Source of the DNA: Lates calcarifer
Taxonomy: Eukaryota; Chordata; Actinopteri; Centropomidae
NCBI RefSeq assembly: GCF_001640805.2
Contig: NC_066838.1
Location: forward strand, 679,030-743,029
Length of the DNA: 64,000 nucleotides
Direction: 5' to 3'
A program made the translations under genes and the position numbers. The notes under the pieces are model-generated. The model was not told the origin of the DNA. It did not search any database and saw nothing but the letters and a program-made list of their open reading frames with translations. Each line of letters opens with the position of its first letter. The first letter of the stretch is position 1. This document shows, in pieces, positions 11,372 to 22,581 of the stretch.

Positions 11372-12277
11372 TATATTATCAAAAAAAGAGTACTTGCACT
11401 ACAGCACTCCACTATATTGAACTGTGAAAAACATACCTCAGTCCTGTTGTTTGCAACATATCATTATCATTAGTATCATGTTTATTGTAAAGTCTGAACT
11501 GGCCTTCAGTTCAGGGGTAGCAAGTCTATTGAAGGAGTCAGAGACATGAGCTTAATGTACCTGTGAGGAAACCTGGTTAGTACATCGCAGTTATAGACTG
11601 CCCCCTGATGGACAATGATCATCAGTTACCAAACAAACATTCACTACACAGTCATGTGTGATGGATCAATAAGTGATTAAGGGGAACTTGTTGACCTATG
11701 ATTAGGGTCATCTTCAGTCTCAAACATTTGTAGATTGAGATTGAGATGAGTCATTAACTGACAGAGCACCAACTCTAACTGTCCTTTAAATAATCCTGAA
11801 GACATTTAAATGATTAGTTATAATCACTATTCAATCAACATTTTCTGCAAAACAGAGGTGAAGGAGTCAGTGAAGCAGGTTATCTATGCAAATGTTTTCA
11901 TGACATACAGACAGCATTTTTCATATTAGAGAAAAATTACTTTGCTTCTCCCTGCATTTGATCTTCTCTACAAATACTCTTCTGCTCATCTATGAGGCAC
12001 CTGGTGTATATTATATATTTGAGATATTTTAATCACTCATCTTATGAGTACCTTTGACTAACCTACTCTCATCAAGAAATGTACTCGTCTGGCCTCTCTC
12101 AAATCTCTGCTTTGTAGGCTCTCAAACTATTAGTTATGATTCATTTAAAAATAAACTTAGAATAAAAACAACAATTTTCTAATTGAAAGTTAGAGTAGGT
12201 AAAACTGAACATGTTTTCACTGTGATCTGTTTGATTCACAAACAAATCTGGTATACACATCTGCTATACACATCTGG

Positions 12278-12280
<3 letters not shown>

Positions 12281-12332
<52 letters not shown>
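12281..12332. repeat. (AC)26 microsatellite
   Basis: Perfect AC run followed by a short (AT) tail. Confidence 0.95.
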
Positions 12333-12339
<7 letters not shown>

Positions 12340-14590
12340 GTGTTACTGTAGCTGTTAAATGCTTCAGTTAGCCTCTAACTGTGTCTCTTTTCAGGTAGTG
12401 GACAGTGGGTCTTAAGAACTTTTTATGAACAGCTGCCGGCTGCTGCTGGAAACAAGGTTGATGAGACCGAACCAAAACAGTAAGGTTGTGGGCTGTAGAA
12501 CCCTGTAGAACTGATGGAAACTGCAGAGTTTGATCCATTGATACAATAAAATATTAGTTATATTAGCAAAGTGATCACCCAAAATAGGATAAATAATATG
12601 AAATATTGTAACAGCAGCAGGTGCTGTGTATTGATAAATAGGGTTCTATCATCTATTGCATCCAGCGGTCCATAATGCACAAGTTCTGCATGGTGTGCCA
12701 TACACCAGGTCATACCACTTAGTAAGTGGTAATAATAAATGGTCCATAATCATTTTTTAAAAGATACAGTTATATTTTAATTTTGTCCATGTGATGGTTC
12801 ATATACATGATAATGTCATGGTGACAAAGGCATTAACGGGAACTGTAGAATTTGTGGTCTAACATCTTACACTGACCAACAAACCAAACAGGACAGGAAC
12901 CCTGGATAAAAACAATATATCTATACAGACCTTTATGGACATTATTTATATAGTTCAGAGCATGAAGTTGAATTGGAAAGTGTATTTTATAGGGCTGTAT
13001 AAATTGCACAGAGATGAGTCTTCCTGTTCTAATCCTACATGTATTGGCCTTTATCTCCAGAGCAAATGAAAATAATGCTTTAGATTGATCTGGAGAGACT
13101 GTGAGCCTCTTTGATTTAGGATATGGCTAATATCTGCAGGGTTCTGCTTTATCCTTAAGCCAAGGGATAAAAGGGAAATGAATCTTACGTATGTTTTTGA
13201 CATTAAACTGTTCTGATTGGATTTGCTGTAAGTTGGTTTTACTGTTCAAGGAAGTTTTATTAATTTTATATCAATCATGTGCAAAACTTGGTTTGTGTGC
13301 CATTTTTTTACGGATATAATTATGTATTATGCTATATGGTGTTTGTGGTGTGACTCATGCACACATGAACAGTGACCATGGCAACCATCCAAATTTCGTC
13401 ATGGGATATTACATGGTATTATCTTTATATTTTATACTCCACTCTGCACCACTTTGACAGTTGGTTTTCATGGGAGGAAGCAACATTTCTGTTCCAGCAC
13501 TGAGGTGTTCAGCAGGATTAAGGCCAAACAGATCAATGCAGAATTATCATAAACCAACATACCACATAACTCTGGCTTTGGTGAGGTGAAAGTCAGAGGC
13601 AGGTTGTTGAAAGATAACAAATAGTTTATCAGTTAACACAGAGATGACCAAATGGGTCTGTGTGTTTAAAATGAAGTGCATGTTGGATTATCATCTCACA
13701 CATCCTCCCTTCTCACATTTCCAGAGTGGGAAATGGAACACTGGATACTACTTTACTTTCTGAAAAGGACAACATGACACTGATACTGAAATTCAGGGAA
13801 TTCAGATTTGGTAAATGGAACTCAATAGTCCGAACTCCCAAGTACAGAATGGTCATTTGCAGTTGGGATAGCGGCAACACCAACTTAAACAGGCTGTGGT
13901 GATTACACTACTGTGCTGCGTACTCTGGATGACAAAGTACTTCCACTCAAGGTCCACTTGAATGATCTTTTTTTGAGTTTTCACTGCACCACCATGTTGC
14001 CCCTCTAAGTATACACCACCTACTAATATTCAGGAATGCAAATCCAGATTTTTGAGGATGTTAAATGACTTGGCAACACCACATCCAGTCAAAGTTATGT
14101 TCAGCATTAACTAGCTAACAACTAACACATCTGGCCTACTTTGTCCTGCAGTAGCTGTTTCCAGATCTGCTAACTTTCACACAGTCAACACAGATCTCAT
14201 GCCACACATGCCTCTTCTCACGTTTTGGCCTCCTCAGATGTAAAATTTGAGAATTTTTAAGAAAAGGAACAGCAGTGCAACTAACCTGCTAAGCATGAGT
14301 GGAGCAAGTAAGCTCCAGCACAAGAACCTGCACATAGTCTGCCCAGCCTCTGCAGACAACACTGGTTCAGCTTCTTCCTGTTCAGCTGTCTGTCCCACTC
14401 TCCTGCTGCTGTAGCCCATTCCCCAAACCATCTTCACAAAAAAATCTACAACAAACATCCCATTGGCACTGTGAAAATGTCTCTGCTTTTTGAGTTCTGC
14501 TTTTGGGTCCAACGATTTTGGTGAATCTTCACAAGGAAATGTATTTATATGGGTGCTTTTACAGTACATTGTATTTGATTGTATTTTCTG
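12333..14590. other. Intergenic, nothing recognised
   Basis: No conserved exon or known repeat family was recognised. The minus-strand frame 14234-14647 has no recognisable domain. Confidence 0.4.
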
Positions 14591-14801
14591 CATCTCTAGA
14601 GTTTCAACTTCACCACCAGGATGACTGCTGGATGCTGGGGACATCACAGCATGCCACAGCCCTGAAGTTTTTTGTGAGAGCTGAAGAGGATGCTCTACAG
14701 AGGCTGCCTCTGAGAGACCCCTTGCTGAAGCATGTCACAGATGTGGATGTGATGCAGATGGCAGAATGTGGGCTGGAGGATGCCCTTTAATTTGTGCAGA
14801 G
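14591..14801 (+). pseudogene. Unidentified coding relic, possibly transposon-derived
   Basis: An open stretch encodes EFQLHHQDDCWMLGTSQHAT, then an ALKFFVRAEEDAL block, a LPLRDPLLKHVTDVDV block and GLEDAL before a TAA at 14788-14790. After the stop the same frame continues FVQR up to a GTAAAA donor-like site. This suggests the stop replaced a codon inside a formerly longer exon. The hydrophilic, patterned composition looks like real protein. I do not recognise the family. A transposase or other mobile-element protein is more likely than a host gene, because nothing else around it is coding. Confidence 0.35.
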
Positions 14802-15039
14802 GTAAAATATATATGTATCCATTTCTTCTGAAATATCAATTTCTCCAAAAAAGTAATGGCAAATAAAGATATTTGTTCTGAACAATTACTCATTTTCATC
14901 TTTTGAAGTATCTCATGTGGAGTGAGAGCAAGTTTCTAACCCTACAACAACTAGCACAAGCTAGACTGTGTAGTGTAATAATGTAACTATAACCAGATGA
15001 GTCTCCACTATGACTCTTTTTGGATAAAAAAATATTGTC

Positions 15040-15370
15040 TTAACAAGTTTGGTCATACAGACAACAATTGTTCTAATATCATATTATTATAATCACACAA
15101 TAGAACACAAACACCAACATATTCTGACTTTTATATAGTAAGTAAGTAAGTAAGTAAGTAAGTAAGATGATCAGCTGATTCCAGAGCTGTGCAGGAGTAC
15201 TGATCTGTTTAACGTTACTATGTAAACAGTGGTGGATATTTGTCAGACTGAAAGCCTCTGGTTTTCCTCTAGCTCTATCAGTCCCAGTCAGTGTTCAAAT
15301 ATCAAGATGATTACAAGGCGCAAGTGTCAGTCTACACTTTCTTATTGCTGAGACATGTTAGGTGTATTGT
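15040..15370. repeat. Local dispersed repeat, copy 1 (with an AAGT microsatellite)
   Basis: AGATGATCAGCTGATTCCAG, TGTGCAGGAG and GTGGTGGATATTTGTCAGAC recur at 30600-30720. Looser similarity extends to TAATATCATATTATTATAA upstream and GCTGAGACATGTTAGGT downstream. An (AAGT)7 run lies at 15138-15166. The family was not identified. Confidence 0.65.
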
Positions 15371-17130
15371 ACCCTCAAAAAATGGAACAAAAAATGATAG
15401 GCTTTATACACTGTAATCAAGCTAAGGCTTAAGAACTAAAGAGGTTCATCACTGTATTTGTGTATGTTCAATAACAGCAGCAGTTGGTTAGCAATGCTAT
15501 TTACTTTAGCATTGTTGTTGCCCTGGCTAACAGAAGCTAACTTGCTAAATCTGTTATCAGTTGATAAGCTTGCTTACATAAGGAGTGGGGGCCTTCTGAT
15601 TGGCACTGTCAAGAAAAGACATCATGACATGATATCATGAAATAAAAGGTGACATAAAATAAAAGCCTGATTGGGAAAATGCCATCATGAAATAAAAACA
15701 AACTAACGAATTAAGGGCATATCTACAATAAAATACATGTTATATGATATATAATCCTGTTATTCTTATTCTTACAATAAGAATAATGAAATAACATATT
15801 ATAATATTGGTTTTAATATATATTTTAATCATTTTACACATTGTTTGTTCTTTCATATATCATACACAGATTATTCTTATGTTTATTAATTTCACAATGA
15901 ACATTTAGAGGTTCCATAACTGAAAGGGTAAACAAAGGAGTGATTCTGTGTGTTTTCATTTTTTTTGACATTGATTGCCAGGGTGTAGGTTGTCTAACTT
16001 TGTGTGTTTGTGCAGCTGAATGCTGTAACTCTCAATAAAACTTGTTAAACAGAAGAAATGTGAAAAGACAAACTCAAACACGTTAGTGCTACCAACATGT
16101 TTCCAACTCTAAAAACCAGAGTAACAGCCAGTGTTATCCAGATTAATTACACATAGAGAAATAGCCCTCCTGACATGTTTGTGGCAGTGTTTCAGATCCT
16201 GATGACATGGACTCACCAGCAATGATGATCAACACCAAAGGATATACCACATTTCCTGTGTGTGTGCAGCTTTCAGCACAACCAAGTCTTTGCTGTTAAT
16301 GAGTTCGTCACATCTCACAGATGAGGGCAACTTTACTAATTAACTTGAGAAAATGTCCTATGTCCTTGTCAGTGCATGAGAACAACAAGCTGTTGATTCA
16401 CTGCCCTCACCAAGAGCAGAGCCAGCGTCTCGTCTGCTCAGGACATGAGAGGGACATTTAAATGGCCTGATAAGAACAGACTGCTGGAACAAAGGCATGC
16501 TGGGAGTGAAATGATTACAGCTCAGAGGACAAAAAGAGATGTTCAAGGCTGATGGATCATATTGTGATTGAGGGCAAACTGAATATATTTAAGTGAATGA
16601 AGCCAGTGATTAAGGCTGCTATCCATTCACTGTTGTTATTATTGAAGAGGCCAAATATAATTTGGATTGCTGATGTTGAAATGAGTCACACCTACATGGT
16701 TTGTAAAGGAGGCCGAACTATAGAGGGAGCGCAGGATGTGCCACTATAGCTGTTTAGGAGAATAAAAGAGAAAAATATAATTAATCTATCAAATATTTAA
16801 GAATTAACAACCATCAGAAATGTAATTTTATTGGCAGCACAAAATCACTTATTGAATTTCTGAAAATGACTCATCCAAAACACAAGGGAGAAAAGGTCCA
16901 GATTTGCTTTGATGTGTAATATAAGACTTTGGTGTAACATAATGTATCCTATCTTACCAGTCAAACATAGAATAATATAGGCAAGAGATGCTAAGCTCAA
17001 GTCCTGCATGAACATGTTATTGTTTGACCTGCAGCCATGTTGCAGCTGTCCTACAACAGACCTGAAAGCAAATATGGGTAATGCTTAAAGTATACAGGTG
17101 AAAAAGTCTTTTTTCCCCCAGGAGCTGTAC
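15371..17130. other. Intergenic, nothing recognised
   Basis: AT-rich sequence without a recognised gene. No exon could be supported, and the small frames here have no motif. Confidence 0.4.
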
Positions 17131-17178
17131 TTTAGTTTAGTTTAGTTTAGTTTAGTTTAGTTTAGTTTAGTTTAGTTT
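17131..17178. repeat. (TTTAG)n pentanucleotide microsatellite
   Basis: Nine full TTTAG units plus a partial one. Confidence 0.95.
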
Positions 17179-18171
17179 GTTTGTGCTCACAAAGTAAGTA
17201 CTGTTCAGTTAAGCAGGTGCACAGAGGAGCCGCTTTGTCTTAGAATATAATAAACTCCAGGAACACACTATATTTTTTTCAGAAAGACTGATGAAAGAAA
17301 TGTTGAATGAGAGATTATACTGAGTTACAGAAGCAAGTGAAACAGAGGCTAGCCTGGTGGTTTTGTTCTGTTCTGTTGGTTTTATGTTCTTATAACAGTT
17401 CTTACAACAGTCTGTTCAGCTGCATCAATCTCATTCAGGTTTGTTGCCATTTTTCTGTTGCTATTTTTATACAGTAAATAATAAGCTAGATAGCTATGTA
17501 GGAAACTAATGCTCCCATTCTTAATCCCAACCGTAATGCTCTGACTGGTTGATTGTTACTCTGACCAGGCTAAACAGGCTAATCGCTGAACAAGTGTGAT
17601 TGACTCAGAGATCTGGAACCAGGTTGTCAATTATTATTGACACTTTGGGTGTGTTTACTTTTATGTCCACACACAGCACTTTTGATAATTTATAAAAGTG
17701 TTTGATTACAATTCATTTAATCATTTTTGCTTTTTCCAACCTATTGTTAAACCAATGTCATTGTGTTCCCAGATCTGAGAAACTACATGGGAGAGTTCAG
17801 TGTTAGCATTACCAAAATTAATAATGGCCAAAACTGTCCCAAGAGTTCTGTCATTTGTGCAACTATACGAAAACATAACCACACATCTCCAATCTGACAG
17901 CAATCCCCAGTTTATGTGCTTCCTCCAGCTATGCAAAGCTTTCACCTTCCCCAGACAATATTACCATCATTAGTGTAAAGGGGAGTCTGGACAGTCATTT
18001 TTCTGTTAGCAGGGATTTTAATGAGATGGATGTAGGAACACTCATTAGCTGGCATTTATAGTATCACCATGAAACAGTGGTGAATAATGATCTTAACCCC
18101 AGGACCACTGGAACTTAATAAAGGAACAAAAAGGAAATGTAGAAAATCCTATCTGAGCACAGAAAAGCTGT

Positions 18172-18174
18172 GTG

Positions 18175-18217
<43 letters not shown>

Positions 18218-18218
18218 T
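18172..18218. repeat. (GT)n microsatellite
   Basis: GT run with a single TTT interruption near 18189. Confidence 0.9.
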
Positions 18219-18707
18219 TTACTTGTTAAGCTTTCAGAGTAGACACAGAATTAGAATTTTCAGTGCATATTGTGCTATGAAACATACATAAGTTGGTGCC
18301 CCATATTTCAGTGTGTGCAAGATAATCTGTCGACTTTGATTTAACATCAAACACTTTGGAGAGACTATGTGCTTTCTCATTTCATACAGTTCTTTCCAAA
18401 TGTTTGAACAAACACCATCTCTTGAAAAATGTCTGTTCACGATAAGGAACATTTGAAGCCAGATTGTTGTTCAAGCTGCTTTATATCAATCTACTCTTGA
18501 GACTTTTTCATTTCACGGGACGCAGCCCTGATACCACTCATGACGTAACTGCATTGTCCAAAGTTTGTAGAGGCTCCTCCAGTAAGACTGAAACGGTCAT
18601 TGCAATTCTTTATTATCACTTATTCCAGGGCTGCAATGTTGCAGAATTTTATGAATTAACTTAAAATAAATATGCATAAACATGTTTGGGTTTTTCTTTT
18701 ATAAGTA

Positions 18708-19690
18708 CAGTACTGTGTAAAAGTTTTAGACACTAAAGGTAAAGTGAGGATGCTGTCAAAAATAATCCCATGATTAATTTTTATTCATTATTATTATTGA
18801 CCAGTGCAACAAACAGAAAAAACCTACAGTGGTGGAAAAAGGTTTGCATTTGTGAAATATTGCATTAAGAATCACTTTTAGATCTTCAAGTGCAATTTCT
18901 TTTAGTACAGTCACAGCCAACATACTAAAAACTTCAAATTGATTGGTTCCATAAAAATACGTAAGAAATTTTGAGTACTGGGTCATTTTGGTATCAGTGA
19001 TCCACTAATGAAGGTCGTGGTTTTTATTAAAAGACAATTTTTGTCACCGTGCTTCATGTCTATATAAAGCCAGCACATTTGAAAGTTCTTCAGAGACAAA
19101 AATGGCTAAAACAAGGAACCTAACGCAGGAAACACACCTGAAGATACAGATTCTCAGCCAGGAAGGGTACAGCTGCCGTCAGATAGCCAGGAAGTGCAGA
19201 TGCACTCACAGCTTGGAAGACAAACCAAGATCTGGGCGTCCAAGGGTTTCTTCAGCAATGATCCGCATCCTGATCCGCATGTGCAGGGAAAACCGCCGAA
19301 TGACATCACAGGAGCTTCAGCAGCAGTGGTCAAACCAAACTGGTGTCCAGTGCTCCACCCGCACTGTACGTGGCCGACTTTTAGATCATGGCTAAAGGTC
19401 CTACAAGGCTGTCAAGAAGCCCCTGATCAAGTGAGAGACAGAGGTTAGCCCAGCGTTGTTGGGCCCAAGCTCACAAGAACTGGACAGCCAGGAACTGGAA
19501 GAAGACTCTGTGGTCAGATGAGTCCAGTTTCCAGCTTTATCCTCCTCCTGATAATGTGAGGGTACACAGAAGGCCAGGCCAAGCTTTATCTCCAGCATGT
19601 ACAGTACCTACTGTCAAGCATGGTGGAGGCAGTATCATGGTTTGGGGATGCATGAGTGCTGCTGGTGCCTAAAACTTTTGCACAGTACTG
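18708..19690 (+). mobile_element. Tc1-like transposon, internally deleted, with intact ends
   Basis: The left end CAGTACTGTGTAAAAGTTTT and the reverse complement of the right end, CAGTACTGTGCAAAAGTTTT, are near-perfect terminal inverted repeats. Each is flanked by TA (18706-18707 and 19691-19692), the Tc1/mariner target. The element is 983 bp, shorter than an autonomous Tc1 element. Its transposase frame is broken (see the entry for 19102-19672). The MITEs at 11120-11371 and 54177-54245 share these ends. Confidence 0.9.
19102..19672 (+). pseudogene. Broken Tc1-like transposase
   Basis: The frame starts MAKTRNLTQETHLKIQILSQ and continues through a helix-turn-helix (YSCRQIARK), a KPRSGRPRVSS linker and a TVRGRLLDHG block, where it stops (19393-19395). 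Residues between RKCRCTH and SLEDKPR are missing compared with the family. After frame changes the catalytic-core block [10 protein letters not shown] (second frame, about 19498-19527) and [19 protein letters not shown] appear. The rest of the core, including the last acidic residue, is deleted. No active enzyme can be made. Confidence 0.9.
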
Positions 19691-20317
19691 TATATATAGT
19701 GACATGTTAGCAGACACTTGCATACAGCTATTTAAATGGCTGAAGACTAAGGAGAACATTCACAGGACAGAAGTAAACCAACAACACAATTTCTGCCCAT
19801 AGAACTATATCAACAACTGGACAAGAAAACCAAGCATGATTTAATAACCCATGCATATTGTTGACCTACTGTCAGAATATGACCCTACTTAAACCTGAGG
19901 ACAACCCCACTGACCTCACAGAGGCTGAAATCCATAAAGAGCCAATCCATCCAAACCTTGTATGACCACCAGTTAATAAAACACACAAGTTGTGTGTGTA
20001 TATCAAAGAACAGAAAAATTATGTCCCTGGGATCAATAAAAGATAGAAAGAGAAGAAGCTTTTAATTAAATTGAGCAGGACAACATTTTACTTGACCCAG
20101 CTCTGCAGATCGGAACGAGCACTAGAGACTCCATCATTTAAATTTATGATTTGCTGACAGGCACATTTAATTTGAATTTACATCTAACAGGGAAGAAGAG
20201 GAATGCAAATTCAGACTTCTGTTTATTCACTCTCATATTGGGATTTATCAAGCTTATTAAAATGTGACTTGAATATTAATATTAATATTTCAGCATGAGA
20301 CAAATGCTTTTTTCCTT

Positions 20318-20770
20318 TGATTAGCCATACTAGCAGTGTGGATGGCAGTGCAGGTCAGTACATCATTTTGGTCCAGACTGAAATATCTAGTCAACAATTG
20401 GATTGATTGCTGTGAAATTTTATACATTTACATGGCCCTCAGAGGGTAAATCCTACTGACAGGCTGACATTTTATCGTTCACAGTCAATTACACCTACTA
20501 GATGGACTTTTTCCAATATGGTGCAGAAAATCTCATTCACCTTAGGATGAAATAATGATAACTTAGGCGAACCTCTAACTTTTTCATGACGCCATCATCA
20601 GGTTTCACTTTTTCCAACACTTTGGACTAAATACCTGCAAAACTAATATTTACATCATCCCTCAGCTGTACTTTGTCTTTAGTGCCAATAGCATACAAAC
20701 ACTCTCAACTAAGACAGCAAAACATTACCTGACACATTACGGACATTACTACCGAACATAAGCATGTTGT
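20318..20770 (+). repeat. Teleost dispersed repeat (TTTGGTCCAGACTGAAATAT family), copy 2
   Basis: Longer copy of the family at 10446. It shares TTTGGTCCAGACTGAAATAT and TTGGATTGATTGCTGTGAAA, and then continues with GGTAAATCCTACTGAC and CTCAGCTGTACTTTGT, blocks characteristic of this abundant teleost repeat. The downstream part (20630-20770) is diverged. Confidence 0.7.
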
Positions 20771-21137
20771 CAAAACAGCTGCAGAGAACTGCAAGTATGA
20801 TGATAAAATATTTAATATTTATTCATTTAAAAACCATAATACTTTATCTTATTGATATCTCTTTGGAATAAATTCATACCAGACATTACAATATAATAAG
20901 CAGTGTCAGACTGGGGTAAGACAAATGCAGACAGGGTGTTGTGATGGAAGAAAGGATTGGTTCTTTAAGCCTTATTTTTCTACCACTACATAACTGCTGA
21001 GACAGCAGCAGTTTGAAATAACTTATGTATTCATCTGTATGTCAGCTTGATTGGAGACAGTGGACTGAAACCAGCATCTGTCATAATGATTGTAAATCAA
21101 CTGACCCACAGCATCTGTTAATTTATGCTCGTTTGTG

Positions 21138-21138
<1 letters not shown>

Positions 21139-21171
<33 letters not shown>
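21139..21171. repeat. (GT)n microsatellite
   Basis: Perfect GT run of about 16 units. Confidence 0.95.
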
Positions 21172-21172
<1 letters not shown>

Positions 21173-21455
21173 CTACCAATCATATTGTTTATTACAGACA
21201 CATCAGTCCAGGGCTTTTCAGTGTGACATTACATGTGGAAAAGAGGCTCTAACTATGAATACAAACTGATATTCAATAGTCTTCCATTAATAACATTGTG
21301 ATGATAACATGCACAAACAATGATAGACAGATGACATGTAAATTAGAGTCCCGTTGACATTTCCACAATTCAAGCTTTACATTTTGTTCCATCAAGGAAT
21401 GAATGGCCTATTTCATGAGTGAATCAGTGTTGTATTTCTATAGAGATGAGTCTAT

Positions 21456-21476
21456 ATTCAGGACCCAAGGGGACAC

Positions 21477-21568
<92 letters not shown>

Positions 21569-21591
21569 ATGTGTCCCCTTGGGTCCTGAAT
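21456..21591. repeat. Perfect 24-bp inverted repeat enclosing (CA)n(TA)n
   Basis: The arm at 21456-21479 begins ATTCAGGACCCAAGGGGACA. The arm at 21568-21591 is its exact reverse complement over 24 bases. The interior is an AC run (21482-21531) followed by an AT run (21532-21565). The single strand could fold into a hairpin, and the TA run is self-complementary. It may be a very short inverted-repeat element whose core became a microsatellite. Confidence 0.9.
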
Positions 21592-22249
21592 TACAGAGAC
21601 ACTGAAGACCATTGTAAGGCTCATAGCACCACCTGCTGGAATTAAAGCTCTCCTTTGTTCAAGTGCATCTGTTGAAAAACTGCCATCAGACATAACATAC
21701 AAATTAGCAAGGATTAAATCTCTCAGAGTCAGTGTCTTTTGTCATTCCTGATTCTTGTGTGTTGGTAAATATTTATTCAGAATCCAACAGTAACTGCCCG
21801 TTGTTTGACTGATATTTCAAAAAAAGAATTGCCATTAAAAGAAAGGATACGGAACGACTCTGATCCTGATTTAACCATTTTGTCAAAAAAAATAGTCTGA
21901 AAGTCATAAAATTAAAAAGTTGTGAGAACAGAGTATTGGATTACTTAAGGTATTTTTTAAAGTAATTTTGACTATATTATTTGTGATTGTATCTTCTTTT
22001 TTCCACTAACTTGAATAACGTTACATCCATTACAAATATAGGACATCACAAACATATCACTGTTGTGTTATAAAGCACTGCATATTCATTTCTTAATATG
22101 GAAATACATGTAATTATATATGTATATGTATGATGCACCATGTGCTCTGTCAGACTGTGCATATTTCAACATAACATGCCCAGCTGGTCAAAGCAGAGGT
22201 CTGACGTGTGGCTCTGAACTGGCTGCTTAAGATTAGAGAAAGCCTGTGT

Positions 22250-22581
22250 GCCGTGTGCACGTGCGTTTATGTGACGACAGGAAGTAGGCTCCGCCCATGT
22301 GTTTTGGTTCCGTTGTCACGCGACAGATATTAGACTGATAATTCTGGCCAAAATAAATTCTGAAATCACAGTGAATCACCCTTTTACTCTCGCTTTGTCT
22401 CATGGGCGAGTACAATTTATTCCATCTTCATTTTATTTGTTTTGACGTGCCCCCACTCAAATCACTTCTGAAGTACCGAGTATTATTCTGAACGCTCTAA
22501 GCGGAAGTTGTTTCTCCACAAGTCTTGATGACTTGACACTGACCGGGAATGAACCGACTCCCTCCTCCACGGTAATTGAAG
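22250..22581 (+). promoter_or_regulatory. mtch1: Probable mtch1 promoter and 5'UTR
   Basis: The 330 bp before the mtch1 start codon are richer in CpG than the surrounding AT-rich DNA (for example GTGACGACAGG, TTGTCACGCGAC). They include a GCGGAAGTTG ETS-like motif at 22501-22510. No TATA box is evident. Two short upstream open frames precede the main ATG: ATG-ACT-TGA near 22528, and an 8-codon frame from 22549 that stops at 22573-22575, just before the main ATG. The exact transcription start cannot be placed from sequence. Confidence 0.45.

Noticed and set aside
14234..14647. 137-codon minus-strand frame overlapping the orphan coding stretch
   Set aside because: No recognisable domain, low complexity toward the end. 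The plus-strand peptide in the overlap looks more protein-like.
21403..21702. Open frames with long Tyr-Ile or Thr-His runs
   Set aside because: Products of the CA/TA microsatellite.
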